Position numbers and translations under genes: made by a program. Below, piece after piece: positions 1 through 8,802 of a stretch of 64,000 bases of DNA (position 1 is its first letter; every line of letters starts with the position of its first letter). This stretch comes from an uncultured Siphonobacter sp. Its GTDB lineage: Bacteria; Bacteroidota; Bacteroidia; Cytophagales; Spirosomataceae. Below the pieces are notes generated by a model. That model saw only the letters and a program-made list of their open reading frames with translations. It had not been told where the DNA came from and made no database searches. The stretch is from contig CAJYIW010000004.1 of assembly GCA_913775095.1 (NCBI GenBank), positions 62,001-126,000 on the forward strand, given 5' to 3'.

Positions 1-2670
1 GCTTCGCTCATGCAGATACTGGAGGCCATGCAGGCCGAAGGATATCAGCTTACTGATCTTCCGGAAAATGGCACGCAGCTCATTCATGAACTCATTGATC
101 GCTGTTCGTATGATGAGACCTATCTCACCCCCGAACAGCTTTCCCGGGCCATTGCCCGTATTCCCGCGAAAACTTACGAAGGTTGGTTTAAGGAGTTACC
201 AGAGGTTTTACAGCAAAAAATGCTGAAGCAATGGGGACCGCCACCGGGCGAAACCTACGTGCACGAAGGCTGTATCTCGCTGGCCGGAATTGATCTGGGT
301 CATGCCGTCGTATTGCTGCAGCCCCCCCGCGGTTACGGCATGGACCCCGATGCCATTTATCACCAGCCCGATTTACCCCCGACGCATCATTACTACGCCG
401 CCTATCGCTGGATTAAAGAAAGTTATAAAGCCGATGCCATCGTTCACGTCGGAAAACACGGCACGCTCGAATGGTTACCCGGCAAGGGCATCGGCCTGTC
501 CGAAAACTGTTTCCCGGATGCGATTCTGGGCGATATGCCCTTGTTTTATCCCTTCATTATCAACGATCCCGGCGAAGGCTCGCAGGCTAAACGGCGGGCC
601 CATGCCGTAGTGGTCGATCACCTCACCCCGCCGATGACTTCGGCGGATAGTTACGGCGAGCTGGCTCAGCTCACGCAACTGGTGGATGAGTATTATCAGG
701 TCGAAATGCTCGATCCGGCTAAGCTGCCTTTGCTCCAGCGGCAAATCTGGGAGTTAATCCAGAAAACCAATTTGCAGGCTGATCTTTCGGCGATGCTCAG
801 CCGTGATCACGGCGATCATAAGCACGAGTGGGACGATGAGTTAACCCCCGAAGGTGTGCCCGTGACGCTGACGGAAATGGCGGGCAAGGACATTGCTCAC
901 CTCATCGAAGACATTGACGGGTATTTGTGTGAACTGGGGGCGGCTCAGATTCGGAATGGACTGCACACGCTGGGCCAGATGCCGCAGGGCGAGGCTCTGA
1001 CAGATATGCTGCAATCCATGACGCGGCTGGCTAATCTGGAGTATCCCTCCTTACCGGATACCATCGCCCGGCTTTTTGAGGTACCCGATTTACACCAGCC
1101 GAAGGGTCAGCGGTTATGCCACGTTCGGACTGATTTTCAGACCCTGGCCGACCGTCCTGTGGTTACTCTTTCGGATGCGGCTGATGCTATTGATGAATTA
1201 GGGAAACATCTGTTCTCGCTGCTGGCGAAGTATCATTTTCAGCCTTCGCGGATTGATCAGGTTTTAAGCGAAACGTTTTTAAAAGAGGCTTCTGATCTCC
1301 AGTCCTTAAGACCGATTCTGGAATACATTTGTATGAAACTGATTCCGAATCTGGCTCAGACCGAAAACGAGATTCATCACCTCTTGCATGGACTATCTGG
1401 TGGGTACGTTCCCGCTGGACCGAGTGGAGCTCCCACCCGGGGCATGGCTCACATTCTGCCCACGGGACGCAATTTTTATGCCGTGGACCCCCGGGCTCTG
1501 CCTTCGCAGGCGGCCTGGGAAGTAGGTCAGCAACTGGCCCGCGAAGTGCTGGATCGTCACCAGAAAGAAACGGGTACGTATCCTGAAAGTGTAGGAATCA
1601 GTATTTGGGGCACGAGTGCCATGCGAACCCACGGCGACGATGTGGCCGAGGTGCTGGCCCTGCTCGGCGTTCGCCCCGTCTGGCAGGCGGAAAGTCGGCA
1701 GATCATGTCGGTCGAAATCATTCCCATCGAAGTGTTAGGTCGTCCCCGAATTGATGTAACCACCCGCATCAGTGGATTTTTCCGGGATGCGTTTCCGCAT
1801 TTGATTGAGTTGATCGACGAAGCCGTCCAGCAGGTCATTGCTCTGGATGAGTCGGATGAGCAGAATTTTGTTCGTAAACATTACCTCCGCGATTTGGCCG
1901 AGCTTTCTGAGTTACCTATAGAAGAAGCCGAAGAGCGGGCCAGCTTCCGCATTTTTGGAGCCGCTCCGGGCAGTTACGGAGCCGGAATTTTACCCCTGAT
2001 TAACGAAAAAAACTGGCAGACCGACGCCGATTTTGCTCAGGCCTATGTGAACTGGGGGGGCTTTGCCTACGGCAAAAGTGCTCAGGGCGTGGAGGCCCGG
2101 CAGGAATTTCAACAGCGACTCAGCACTGTTCAGGTAGCCCTGCACAATCAGGATAACCGCGAACACGATATCTTTGACAGCGACGATTACCTGCAATTTC
2201 ACGGGGGCATGATTGCTACCATTCGCAGCCTGACGGGTCAGCAACCGAAGCATTACTTCGGGGATTCGCAGAATCCGGCTCAGCCCGTCGTGCGGGATCT
2301 GAAAGAAGAAACCCTGCGGGTATTCCGCTCACGGGTGGTGAATCCGAAATGGCTGGAAAGTATCCAGCGGCACGGGTATAAAGGCGGACTGGAGTTAACG
2401 GCCACGGTGGATTACCTCTTCGGGTACGATGCCACGGCTCAGGTCATGGAAGACTGGATGTACGAAAAGGTAGCCGAAACCTACGCCCTCGATCCCGGAT
2501 TACAGCAGTTTTTTGAACAAAGTAACCCCTGGGCTCTCAACGCCATTACCGAACGACTACTCGAAGCCGCCAAACGCGAACTCTGGGAGAAACCCAATCC
2601 GGAAACCTTACAGGCGTTGCAGCAGATGTATCTGAAGAGTGAAAGTTTGCTGGAAGTACGGTCGGAGTAA
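1..2670 (+). CDS. cobN: Cobaltochelatase subunit CobN (5' end outside window)
   Basis: Large subunit of the ATP-dependent aerobic cobaltochelatase, which inserts Co2+ into hydrogenobyrinate diamide in cobalamin synthesis and works with CobS/CobT or ChlI/ChlD-type AAA+ partners. The reading frame is open to the left edge, so the first visible Met (base 10) is internal. About 890 residues are visible against roughly 1200-1300 for the family, so the N-terminal third is missing. The CobN/magnesium-chelatase H motif [10 protein letters not shown] lies near residue 150 of the visible part, preceded by [10 protein letters not shown] second conserved block ([15 protein letters not shown]) lies near residue 650 and WGGFAYG near 685. 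The magnesium-chelatase BchH paralogue is the alternative, but a CobN assignment fits a non-photosynthetic bacterium. No cobalamin gene follows; the next 400 bases are repeats. Confidence 0.9.
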   Translation, partial: ASLMQILEAMQAEGYQLTDLPENGTQLIHELIDRCSYDETYLTPEQLSRAIARIPAKTYEGWFKELPEVLQQKMLKQWGPPPGETYVHEGCISLAGIDLGHAVVLLQPPRGYGMDPDAIYHQPDLPPTHHYYAAYRWIKESYKADAIVHVGKHGTLEWLPGKGIGLSENCFPDAILGDMPLFYPFIINDPGEGSQAKRRAHAVVVDHLTPPMTSADSYGELAQLTQLVDEYYQVEMLDPAKLPLLQRQIWELIQKTNLQADLSAMLSRDHGDHKHEWDDELTPEGVPVTLTEMAGKDIAHLIEDIDGYLCELGAAQIRNGLHTLGQMPQGEALTDMLQSMTRLANLEYPSLPDTIARLFEVPDLHQPKGQRLCHVRTDFQTLADRPVVTLSDAADAIDELGKHLFSLLAKYHFQPSRIDQVLSETFLKEASDLQSLRPILEYICMKLIPNLAQTENEIHHLLHGLSGGYVPAGPSGAPTRGMAHILPTGRNFYAVDPRALPSQAAWEVGQQLAREVLDRHQKETGTYPESVGISIWGTSAMRTHGDDVAEVLALLGVRPVWQAESRQIMSVEIIPIEVLGRPRIDVTTRISGFFRDAFPHLIELIDEAVQQVIALDESDEQNFVRKHYLRDLAELSELPIEEAEERASFRIFGAAPGSYGAGILPLINEKNWQTDADFAQAYVNWGGFAYGKSAQGVEARQEFQQRLSTVQVALHNQDNREHDIFDSDDYLQFHGGMIATIRSLTGQQPKHYFGDSQNPAQPVVRDLKEETLRVFRSRVVNPKWLESIQRHGYKGGLELTATVDYLFGYDATAQVMEDWMYEKVAETYALDPGLQQFFEQSNPWALNAITERLLEAAKRELWEKPNPETLQALQQMYLKSESLLEVRSE

Positions 2671-2691
2671 GTGGGTAGAAGATTAGACCAT

Positions 2692-2790
2692 GTTCGTCCG
2701 CGACTGGGTCGCGGATGAACGTCGTTTATAACGCTTAGCGTCGCAGACGCTCTTCTCTGGAATCCGCGTTGGAAACGCGGACTAACGAAG
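2692..2790. repeat. Dispersed hairpin repeat, family A copy 1
   Basis: About 100 bases made of consecutive short hairpins: GTTCGTCCGCGAC pairs with GTCGCGGATGAAC (with G-T wobbles), then a GCGTCGCAGACGC stem, then CCGCGTT pairing with AACGCGG. A near-identical copy occurs at 5323-5427 and its 3' end recurs at 5204-5239. It lies directly downstream of cobN and abuts family C repeats. It is non-coding; function is unknown, and mRNA 3'-end protection or REP-like behaviour is possible. Confidence 0.8.
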
Positions 2791-2828
2791 GGCGGCGGGG
2801 TATACCTCTACCTCCCATACTCCTATGC

Positions 2829-2938
2829 CTGTCATCCTGAGCGAAGCGAGGGACCTTACTTGCCATTGAGATAACTTTCCAGTAGGGAAGTATATCCCAG
2901 CCCTAAGTAAGCTCTCTCCCTGCGGTCAAGATGACAGG
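2829..2938. repeat. Dispersed repeat, family C unit (inverted halves)
   Basis: The unit begins CTGTCATCCTGAGCGAAGCG and ends, on the other strand, with CTGTCATCTTGACCGCAGGG, so two related half-elements face each other. It matches in inverse orientation the tandem units at 8210-8790 and 34513-34830. Spurious translation of the first half gives the HPERSEG peptide often seen in Bacteroidota intergenic DNA. Confidence 0.8.
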
Positions 2939-2963
2939 GCGGGAAAGTAGTTGTTTCTCCAGC

Positions 2964-3059
2964 ACTGTCATCCTGAGCGAAGCGAAGGATCTTACCTACA
3001 TCTCTGGCCACTCCCCGGCAGACGAGTAGTAAGCTCTTTCTTTACAGTCGAGATGACAG
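2964..3059. repeat. Diverged family C repeat unit
   Basis: A second unit with the CTGTCATCCTGAGCGAAGCG head and the inverted tail ending GAGATGACAG. Its middle has diverged from the other copies. It ends 30 bases from the stop codon of the WG-repeat gene, so it lies in that gene's 3' untranslated region. Confidence 0.7.
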
Positions 3060-3088
3060 CCTTGGATACTTTTCAATGTAAAGTAACG

Positions 3089-4507
3089 CTAGGCCTGTAC
3101 GAGCATCTGATTGTTTCTGCGTTTGAAAAACACGCCTAAAGAAACAACCAGTAAAAAACCCAGTACACTAGTTACCAGAATGATTCCCTTTTTATTAAAT
3201 TCTGTCTTCAATTGTTCGTTACGCTGATTAATGGTATATCTGAATAATCCTTTCTCGACAATGGCTTCTCCATTCATGAAATAACTTCCTTTGTCATACT
3301 GAGGCTGAATTAAAACCTGTCCTTTCTTCGTAACGTATCCTACTTTTCCATCCTGTATTGCCAGAGCAATATCCTCATAGAACGGAGATAAATTATCGTA
3401 CACACAAGGAATAATGGTACGCCCATCGTTTCCAATAATTCCTGCTTTTTCTTTTTCTACAATTGCATAATCGCTAAACGATTCCCGAATACCGGAGTAA
3501 ATAAACGGTATTACCGGATCATTTGAACGGGTAATGGCTCCCCATTTCTCTCCTTTTTTTGCCCATACAAAATCTGAATGACTGGCTTTTTTAAAATCCT
3601 CATACGCAGGGGCGATAATGATTTCACCATTATAAGTATTGATAAATCCTTTTTTACCCTGGTCAATCACAGGGCTATATCCCTGAAACCGTTTTGCCCG
3701 GGTTGTATCAATCAGATCATACGTTAAGGGAACTACCAACCGACCCTTCTCTCCTAACAAGCCATACTTTTTATTTTTGGAAACGATCAATAAAGTATCT
3801 TTTTCTATTCTGTAATTAAGTTTTTCTCTAGATTCTATGAAATCAAATCGCTCTGGTATGAGTAATTTCCCGGTATGATCTATATAGTTCCGCTTTTGAT
3901 TGTGAAGCTTTACAGCAGCCACCCCATTATAGAAGTCATCAATAGCTCTAAACCGATTATAAAAGTGCTTATTGTTTTGTTGATCAATGTAATACTGACG
4001 TCCAACAGTGTCATAAACCGCTGCCAACCCTTCCGAAAAATCAGCCACGTAACTGTACATAACGGGTATGACCAGTTTTCCTTTTTTATCAATGAAGCCT
4101 TTCAAACCTATAAAACAGTTCAGATCTGCCCACCGCTTTTTGCTCTTCATGACTCGTGCCAGTCCTTCTTTAAAATCCCCTATATCATTATACTCATCCT
4201 TAGTAATTAATTTTCCCCTGGAAGTATATACGCACGCCTCCGTATGTTTTTCATAATAGATCGTATCCACTCCTTTCAGAACCGGAGTATTGATGTAGTT
4301 CTTACAGATAAATAGTCCATCGCTGTAAAAAACTTCGTCGTAAGACTTCGCCCATGTCGGTTTAGCATGGGCATAAACGATCCTTCCATCATCGTCTTTT
4401 TCAATACTTTTACTTAGGTTTACCTGGTCCTGACCGAAACTACTTAGGTATCCATTCAGGATCAGTAATAAGCTCGCCATTAGCCGGATGATTTTGCTTT
4501 TTTTCAT
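3089..4507 (-). CDS. WG-repeat envelope protein
   Basis: Predicted exported protein of 472 residues. It has an N-terminal signal sequence (about residues 8-26, ending FGQ). Most of the length is then WG/KWG-type beta repeats: the pattern G-hydrophobic-I-D/N-x-x-G-x-hydrophobic-I-x-P-x-Y recurs (for example GFIDKKGKLVIPVMYSYV, NYIDHTGKLLIPERFDF, GIIGNDGRTIIPCVYD, GYVTKKGQVLIQPQYD). A hydrophobic helix of about 20 residues near 445-465 is followed by KRRNN, indicating a C-terminal membrane anchor with the repeat domain outside. WG repeats are thought to form a propeller or solenoid; no ligand can be named. It stands alone with repeats downstream. The family call is secure; the role is unknown. 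Confidence 0.85.
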   Translation of the reverse strand: MKKSKIIRLMASLLLILNGYLSSFGQDQVNLSKSIEKDDDGRIVYAHAKPTWAKSYDEVFYSDGLFICKNYINTPVLKGVDTIYYEKHTEACVYTSRGKLITKDEYNDIGDFKEGLARVMKSKKRWADLNCFIGLKGFIDKKGKLVIPVMYSYVADFSEGLAAVYDTVGRQYYIDQQNNKHFYNRFRAIDDFYNGVAAVKLHNQKRNYIDHTGKLLIPERFDFIESREKLNYRIEKDTLLIVSKNKKYGLLGEKGRLVVPLTYDLIDTTRAKRFQGYSPVIDQGKKGFINTYNGEIIIAPAYEDFKKASHSDFVWAKKGEKWGAITRSNDPVIPFIYSGIRESFSDYAIVEKEKAGIIGNDGRTIIPCVYDNLSPFYEDIALAIQDGKVGYVTKKGQVLIQPQYDKGSYFMNGEAIVEKGLFRYTINQRNEQLKTEFNKKGIILVTSVLGFLLVVSLGVFFKRRNNQMLVQA

Positions 4508-4809
4508 GAGGTATGGAAGGTTAACGTGAGAGGTTATTTTTCCTAAAGTAAGCTTATTTCTTTCAACACAAAGGTTCTGTATCTATTTTTAATTTTATAA
4601 AATTCTGTAATCTTTACAACAATATTTAACTGGTGAATGACCGACGCTATTAAACATCCCTAAAGAGCTTCTGAAACAGCCTTTCTAGTGCTTTCTATCA
4701 TGATTGATTTTCTAATGTAGAATCCCTTCTATTCGAAAGTTGAGCCTTTTACTCCAACCCTTTCATTCCCCCAGGTGTCCTTTGAGTCTACCATCCATTA
4801 AGTTATTCC
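4508..4809. other. AT-rich divergent intergenic region
   Basis: About 300 bases between the divergent WG-repeat and lipoprotein genes. It should hold both promoters, but I see no repeat, clear TAnnTTTG box or hairpin worth naming. Confidence 0.5.
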
Positions 4810-5190
4810 ATGAAAAAAATAATTGCTATCTGTATGGTGATTACCCTATTTTCAGGTTGCAGTAAAGACGACTATCCGCAATGTCTGAAGGGTAAAGTGG
4901 TAGGGGGAAATTGTGCGGGTGTTTACGTACAAATTTTGTCTAAACGATCCCCCGTAAGAAATAAAGTTGGTTTTGGTAATAAAGGCAGTGCTTACTATAA
5001 AGAGGTTACAAACGTTTTTTTCACCGATACCCTGGCGGTCAGAGGTGATTCTATCAGTAAAACCTTTTTATTTCAGTTACAGCCCTTTGTTAGAAGCAGG
5101 AAAAGAGAAGATGGTCCTTGCCTCTTTATCATTGATACGCATATCCTGGAGGGTACCATGGAGTGGTACTCAATAAGAGAATGTAACTAA
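4810..5190 (+). CDS. Small hypothetical lipoprotein
   Basis: 126-residue protein with a type II signal peptide: MKKIIAICMVITLFSGC, giving a lipobox LFSGC with the lipid-modified Cys at residue 17, then SKDD, compatible with export to the envelope. The mature part has several Cys residues (CLKGK, GGNCAG, GPCLF and a C-terminal ECN) that could form disulfides. I do not recognise a domain. It stands alone between the WG-repeat gene, which is divergent, and a block of hairpin repeats. Base composition is more AT-rich than the metabolic genes nearby, which may indicate an accessory gene. Confidence 0.75.
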   Translation: MKKIIAICMVITLFSGCSKDDYPQCLKGKVVGGNCAGVYVQILSKRSPVRNKVGFGNKGSAYYKEVTNVFFTDTLAVRGDSISKTFLFQLQPFVRSRKREDGPCLFIIDTHILEGTMEWYSIRECN

Positions 5191-5203
5191 TAGCATACCC
5201 TAT

Positions 5204-5475
5204 TCTCCGGAATTTGCGTTGAAAACGCGGACTAACGAGGGGCCGCCGCCAGCTTTTTTCGCTGGCAGCGAATTATTCAGCTATACGCGAGAGTTGGTTT
5301 TTATCACAATCGCTCATCCGACGTTCGTCCGCGACTGTGTCGCGGATGCTGGAGAACAGCGTTTATAACGCTCAGCGTCGCAGACGCTGTTCTCTGGAAT
5401 CCGCGTTGGAAACGCGGACTAACGAGGGAAAACGCGGACTAATGAGGGGTCGCTACCAGCTTTTTCGCTGGCAGC
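5204..5475. repeat. Composite hairpin repeat block (families A and B)
   Basis: Mosaic of the same modules. A family A 3' end (5204-5239) is followed by a family B hairpin GCCAGCTTTTTTCGCTGGC (5248-5266). A complete family A copy lies at 5323-5427. The A-end plus B-hairpin composite is then repeated at 5429-5475, with the B hairpin at 5456-5471. Nothing here looks coding. Confidence 0.8.
5248..5320. repeat. 73-base direct repeat, copy 1
   Basis: Begins with a family B hairpin and continues through ATTATTCAGCTATACG to TATCACAATCGCTCATCC. It closely matches 5520-5590. In the second copy the last 15 bases are the final codons and stop of the RES toxin gene, so this copy carries a duplicated fragment of that gene's 3' end. 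Confidence 0.75.
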
Positions 5476-5519
5476 ATGAGCTACAGATAAAGTGTCTGCC
5501 TAATTTCAGAGCGTGGGCT

Positions 5520-5590
5520 GCCAGCGAAAAAAGCTGGCAGCGGATTATTCAGCTATACGGGAGAGTTAGTCTTTATCACAACCGCTCATC
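5520..5590. repeat. 73-base direct repeat, copy 2, overlapping the RES gene end
   Basis: Begins with GCCAGCGAAAAAAGCTGGC (5520-5538, a family B hairpin in the other loop orientation) and ends inside the RES gene. Bases 5576-5590 encode the last four residues and stop of the toxin. The copies differ at only a few positions apart from the loop flip of the hairpin. Confidence 0.75.
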
Positions 5591-6031
5591 CCGCGTATAA
5601 TCTTCCACGGCAACGACTTTCACCAGATCGTAATAACGCGGGAATAAGGGATTAAGAACGACATTATATTCCTGCGGTAAGACGGCACTTCTTACTTTGA
5701 AACCAAGGTATTCCTTCGCTTTCAAAAGAATATCGCCCTGGTGTTTCAAAGCCAGGTTTTCGGTGATTCGCCAGTCGATGGGTAACTCTTCGTCCTGCAC
5801 TTCGTAGAGCAAAGCCGAATCGTCGATTTCGATGGTCATGATGAAGAGATTAGGCGGCAGTTCGGTATCATCCACGTGTACCAGTAATTCCAGTAAGGCC
5901 AGGGCCCGACTCTCGCTGGTGTACAGGGCAAAAACGCCCTCGTTGTTCCAGCGGCCGCCGAACAGTGAAGCTCCCAACCCACTCAGGTCATTGGCTCGTT
6001 CTTTCTTTTTTGCGATGCGATAAACAACCAT
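5576..6031 (-). CDS. RES-domain toxin (RES/Xre type II toxin-antitoxin)
   Basis: 151-residue RES-family protein. Characterised RES toxins (MbcT, ParT) attack NAD+ or ADP-ribosylate a metabolic enzyme. The family features are visible: R5 in the first strand, the GGRWN block at residues 25-29 followed by G32, an ALALLE segment near 43-48, and S115 in VRSAVLPQEYNVVLNP near the C-terminus. The gene starts 5 bases after the stop of the antitoxin gene, so the two are almost certainly translated from one mRNA. The 3' end lies inside a direct repeat, so the last few residues (TRDERL) may come from repeat sequence rather than ancestral coding. No frameshift or missing key residue is evident, so the toxin is probably intact. 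Confidence 0.9.
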   Translation of the reverse strand: MVVYRIAKKKERANDLSGLGASLFGGRWNNEGVFALYTSESRALALLELLVHVDDTELPPNLFIMTIEIDDSALLYEVQDEELPIDWRITENLALKHQGDILLKAKEYLGFKVRSAVLPQEYNVVLNPLFPRYYDLVKVVAVEDYTRDERL

Positions 6032-6036
6032 TAATA

Positions 6037-6549
6037 CTAGGAATACACGCCTTCCTCGATTCGTCCCAAAATCTGGTTAACCAGTTTGATGCCCGTGGGC
6101 GTGTTGAGTAAGTCAAAAGGTTTTTGTCCGCTCAGGGCTTTATTTTCTTTATGTAACCAGCGGTTGAGCTTGTCCGGGTCTTCGAAAATGGCCAGTCCCA
6201 GAGCAATGGTATGGGCAATTTCAATGGAAAGCGAAGAAACCAGCGTGTTCAGCACGTCCGTTTTTTTCTTGCGGGACAGGGTTTTATAGGAAAGATTCAG
6301 CAAATCGGCCATGTCTTTCATGGGAATATCCAGGACATCGGCCAAATGTTCAAGCGACAATTTCGGAATCCCTTTTTCACTGGCTATCAGGAAATCCAGG
6401 CCGGAGACGGGTTCTTTCTCCATGAAATGCGTACTGCCTAAAATCAACCAGGTAATCGTATTGGCAGGGGCTTTTTGCCGGACCATATCGGTTACCATTC
6501 CTAAATTCCAGCCAGAGCCGGGCGTTGACGTAACCATTGATGTTTTCAT
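6037..6549 (-). CDS. Xre/MbcA/ParS-type antitoxin with DUF2384
   Basis: 170-residue antitoxin partner of the downstream RES toxin. The middle region (about 70-110: LSLEHLADVLDIPMKDMADLLNLS) is the Xre-like helix-turn-helix domain. The C-terminal 45 residues (KPFDLLNTPTGIKLVNQILGRIEEGVYS) match the DUF2384 toxin-binding domain, which in this family plugs the toxin active site with its C-terminal tail. A 9-base inverted repeat lies immediately upstream of the ATG, consistent with autorepression by the antitoxin or complex. Alternative internal Met starts exist (residues 5 and 18), but the first keeps the operator just upstream of the start. Confidence 0.9.
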   Translation of the reverse strand: MKTSMVTSTPGSGWNLGMVTDMVRQKAPANTITWLILGSTHFMEKEPVSGLDFLIASEKGIPKLSLEHLADVLDIPMKDMADLLNLSYKTLSRKKKTDVLNTLVSSLSIEIAHTIALGLAIFEDPDKLNRWLHKENKALSGQKPFDLLNTPTGIKLVNQILGRIEEGVYS

Positions 6550-6553
6550 AAAA

Positions 6554-6588
6554 TGGACATTTGGCTCAAATATATAGAAAAATGTCCA
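6554..6588 (-). promoter_or_regulatory. Inverted-repeat operator of the Xre-RES operon
   Basis: TGGACATTT (6554-6562) and AAATGTCCA (6580-6588) form a perfect 9-base inverted repeat with a 17-base AT-rich spacer, beginning 4 bases upstream of the antitoxin ATG. Xre-type antitoxins bind such palindromes over their own promoter, so autorepression is the natural inference. Confidence 0.65.
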
Positions 6589-6609
6589 CTATTAAAGTTA
6601 GTTCCATAA

Positions 6610-6644
6610 AAAAGGTCTGGAAATCAATGATCTCCAGACCTTTT
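6610..6644 (-). terminator. Rho-independent terminator
   Basis: AAAAGGTCTGGA pairs perfectly with TCCAGACCTTTT around an 11-base loop, 18 bases downstream of the phytase-like gene stop and with T-runs on both strands. It separates that gene from the toxin-antitoxin promoter. Confidence 0.85.
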
Positions 6645-6661
6645 ACAAAAGTAGAAACTTA

Positions 6662-7966
6662 TTATTTCAGGGGCGTAGCCAGATTCACGAAGTAAATGCG
6701 GTTTCTGTCTACCTTACCCGTGGCGGGTAATACCTTGGCGGCAAAGCCATTGGCTCCGTTATCTACCACACCAAAATCATCATCATTCGAAATGGCCAGC
6801 GTACTAGTGCCAATCAGAGCAATGCCTTCGGCTTTGTCGTGCGGGTACACGGGGTTAATCTGAGCCAGTAAGTCCAGCACGAGCGTTTTCGTTACGGGCG
6901 TAATCCCTGCACTTTGAAGGCCCGCCGTGTTCTTGAGTTGCTCAACGGTTTGTCCGTTATAGAGCTTGCCATTGTTTCCGTTAGCGGGATCCGAAAGATC
7001 CGTCGCTCCGGCCAGATCAAACTTGAACACTTTCTTGAACGTAGCCGGCTTGGTTGAATTTCCACCGTAATCGCCGTCCCGCTCCAGAGCCAGGAACGTG
7101 GTATTCGTGATAGCCGCCACCTCGCTGCAACCCGTCAGGCTGGCATTCTCCATGACGTAAGCGTATTGGTGCGTTTCGCCGGTAGCGATGTTGAAGGTTA
7201 ACACCCGCAGAATCGTTCCGCCCGAGACCGCCGCCGAAGAGGGGTTATACAAAGGCGATTGCATGAGCCCTACCAGCGTTTTGCCGTCGGGCGTAATCGT
7301 CAGCCCTTCCATGCCGCGATTCGGACGGCGTTTAGCCAATACCTTAGGCAGGGTACGTCCACCCGTTCCTGAACCGAAGGGGTTAATGCGTTCAATGGTT
7401 TTTCCGCTGGCATCCACATGAACGATGTGAGGACCGTATTCATCGCTAACCCAGAACGAACCATCAGCTGCCCGGACCAGTCCTTCCGAATCCAGTCCGT
7501 CGGGATGGGGACTTAAGGTTTTACCCGTCAGATCCAGCGGCGTTTCGCCCGTGCTGCCCTGACCGGAAGGATTAGGCAGACCCGTCAGCAACTGACCGGC
7601 TGCATTTTTCAGGAGAATGGTTTCAATTAATACCAGTTTATCACCCTCGCGGCGAAACTTACCGATTTGTGGAGTAAAATCAGATTTCCCGAAAATGATG
7701 GAATTGGCCGCCACACCCGCCGAGTTAGGACCACGGTCGGTTAAGAGGTAAAAGATGTTGGGATCGTTGGGATCAGTAGCCAGGGCCGAGCCAAATCCAC
7801 CGTTATAAATAGCAGTGCCGTTCGGGGCGGTCGAGAGTAATTTTGGCTCGGAGGCCTCCGCAAAAAGGGGGAAACCCGCCGGAGGTAACACGTGATCGGT
7901 ACAGGCCGCAACCGCCAGCAACAGACTCCCGGCCGTTAAGAGTGTAGGTAAAGATGTAAGCTTCAT
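6662..7966 (-). CDS. Phytase-like esterase lipoprotein (PF13449 type)
   Basis: 434-residue lipoprotein. The signal peptide ends at lipobox VAAC, with Cys at residue 22. The rest matches the esterase-like activity of phytase family (Phytase-like domain): FYLLTDRGPNS, then DGLDSEGLVRAADGSFWVSDEYGPHIVHVD, NRGMEGLTITPDGKTLVG and a C-terminal AEGIALIGTSTLAISNDDDFGV. This is a six-bladed-propeller pattern with acidic metal-binding loops. The substrate is unknown; members are annotated as phytase or phosphodiesterase-like without strong biochemistry. It is monocistronic, with a terminator downstream and a TAGCTTTG box about 25 bases upstream of the start. Confidence 0.85.
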   Translation of the reverse strand: MKLTSLPTLLTAGSLLLAVAACTDHVLPPAGFPLFAEASEPKLLSTAPNGTAIYNGGFGSALATDPNDPNIFYLLTDRGPNSAGVAANSIIFGKSDFTPQIGKFRREGDKLVLIETILLKNAAGQLLTGLPNPSGQGSTGETPLDLTGKTLSPHPDGLDSEGLVRAADGSFWVSDEYGPHIVHVDASGKTIERINPFGSGTGGRTLPKVLAKRRPNRGMEGLTITPDGKTLVGLMQSPLYNPSSAAVSGGTILRVLTFNIATGETHQYAYVMENASLTGCSEVAAITNTTFLALERDGDYGGNSTKPATFKKVFKFDLAGATDLSDPANGNNGKLYNGQTVEQLKNTAGLQSAGITPVTKTLVLDLLAQINPVYPHDKAEGIALIGTSTLAISNDDDFGVVDNGANGFAAKVLPATGKVDRNRIYFVNLATPLK

Positions 7967-7988
7967 GAATATCGAAGGAGTTAGGCCG

Positions 7989-7996
7989 CAAAGCTA
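7989..7996 (-). promoter_or_regulatory. Candidate -7 box (TAGCTTTG)
   Basis: Minus strand reads TAGCTTTG, matching the Bacteroidota TAnnTTTG element, 22 bases upstream of the phytase-like gene ATG. No clear TTTG -33 element is at the usual spacing, so this is tentative. Confidence 0.4.
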
Positions 7997-8108
7997 GGAT
8001 GGGGAATATTACGGAAATGTGATATTACGAAGGGTAATGTTATAAAAATGTGAAGGGTTCTGATCCTTCGTTTTGCTAAGGAAACTAACGACATTTATGG
8101 TGGATGAT

Positions 8109-8126
8109 GCCAGCGAAAAAGCTGGC
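8109..8126. repeat. Dispersed hairpin repeat, family B copy
   Basis: GCCAGCGAAAAAGCTGGC, the same stem as at 5248-5266 and 5520-5538. It stands alone upstream of the tandem family C array. Confidence 0.8.
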
Positions 8127-8209
8127 ATCGGCTGGGCTGAAGTATATAAAGTAACACCGCATTGAGGGATGTCCACATCTTCCTGACCTTGAACGTAGTT
8201 GCATCTTCC

Positions 8210-8790
8210 GGTAAGGTCCCTCGCGTCGCTCAGGATGACAGGGTTGGGAGATAGAGCAGGTAAAGTGAATACCCCGCCCTGTCATCTCGACCGCAGGGAG
8301 ATATCTTACTTAGGGATGGGATTACTTCCCTACTGGAAAGTTACCTCAATAGCAGGTAAGGTCCTTCGCTTTGCTCAGGATGACAGGTATAGGGGTATGG
8401 GAGATAGAGCAGGTAAAGTGAATACCCCGCCCTATCATCTCGACTGTAGGGAGAGATCTTACTTAGGGTTGGGATATACTTCCCTACTGGGACGTTACCT
8501 CAAGAGCAGGTAAGGTCCTTCGCTTCGCTCAGGATGACAGGCATAGGGGTATGGGAGATAGAGTAATACCCCGCCCTGTCATCTCGACCGTAGGGAGAGG
8601 TCTTACTTAGGGTTGAGATATACTTCATTCCTGGAAAGTTATCTGGCAGGTAAGGTCCTTCGCTTCGCTCAGGATGACAGGCATAGGGGTATGGGAGATA
8701 GAGTAATACCCCGCCCCCCCTGTCATCTCGACCGCAGGGAGAGATCTTACTTAGGGTTGGGATATACTCTCCCTACTGGGAAGTTCCTGA
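8210..8790. repeat. Tandem array of four family C units
   Basis: Units start at 8210, 8355, 8509 and 8649 (periods 145, 154 and 140), each beginning GGTAAGGTCCTTCGCTTCGC. Each unit contains two inverted half-elements, one reading CTGTCATCCTGAGCGAAGCG on the minus strand and one reading CTGTCATCTCGACCGCAGGG on the plus strand. Units differ by point changes and short indels (for example C-run length). The array ends 12 bases before the stop of the acyltransferase gene. It has neither the short constant repeats nor the unique spacers of a CRISPR. Confidence 0.9.
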
Positions 8791-8802
8791 ATGACAGATC
8801 CA

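Noticed and set aside
1-12. First visible Met of cobN as the real start
   Set aside because: The frame is open to the left edge and about a third of the family length is missing, so the Met at base 10 is internal.
2951-3139. Open frame containing HPERSEG
   Set aside because: Spurious translation of a family C repeat, overlapping the end of the WG-repeat gene on the other strand.
8210-8790. Possible CRISPR array
   Set aside because: Period is 140-154 bases, whole units are similar including the linker, and there are no short repeats with unique spacers.
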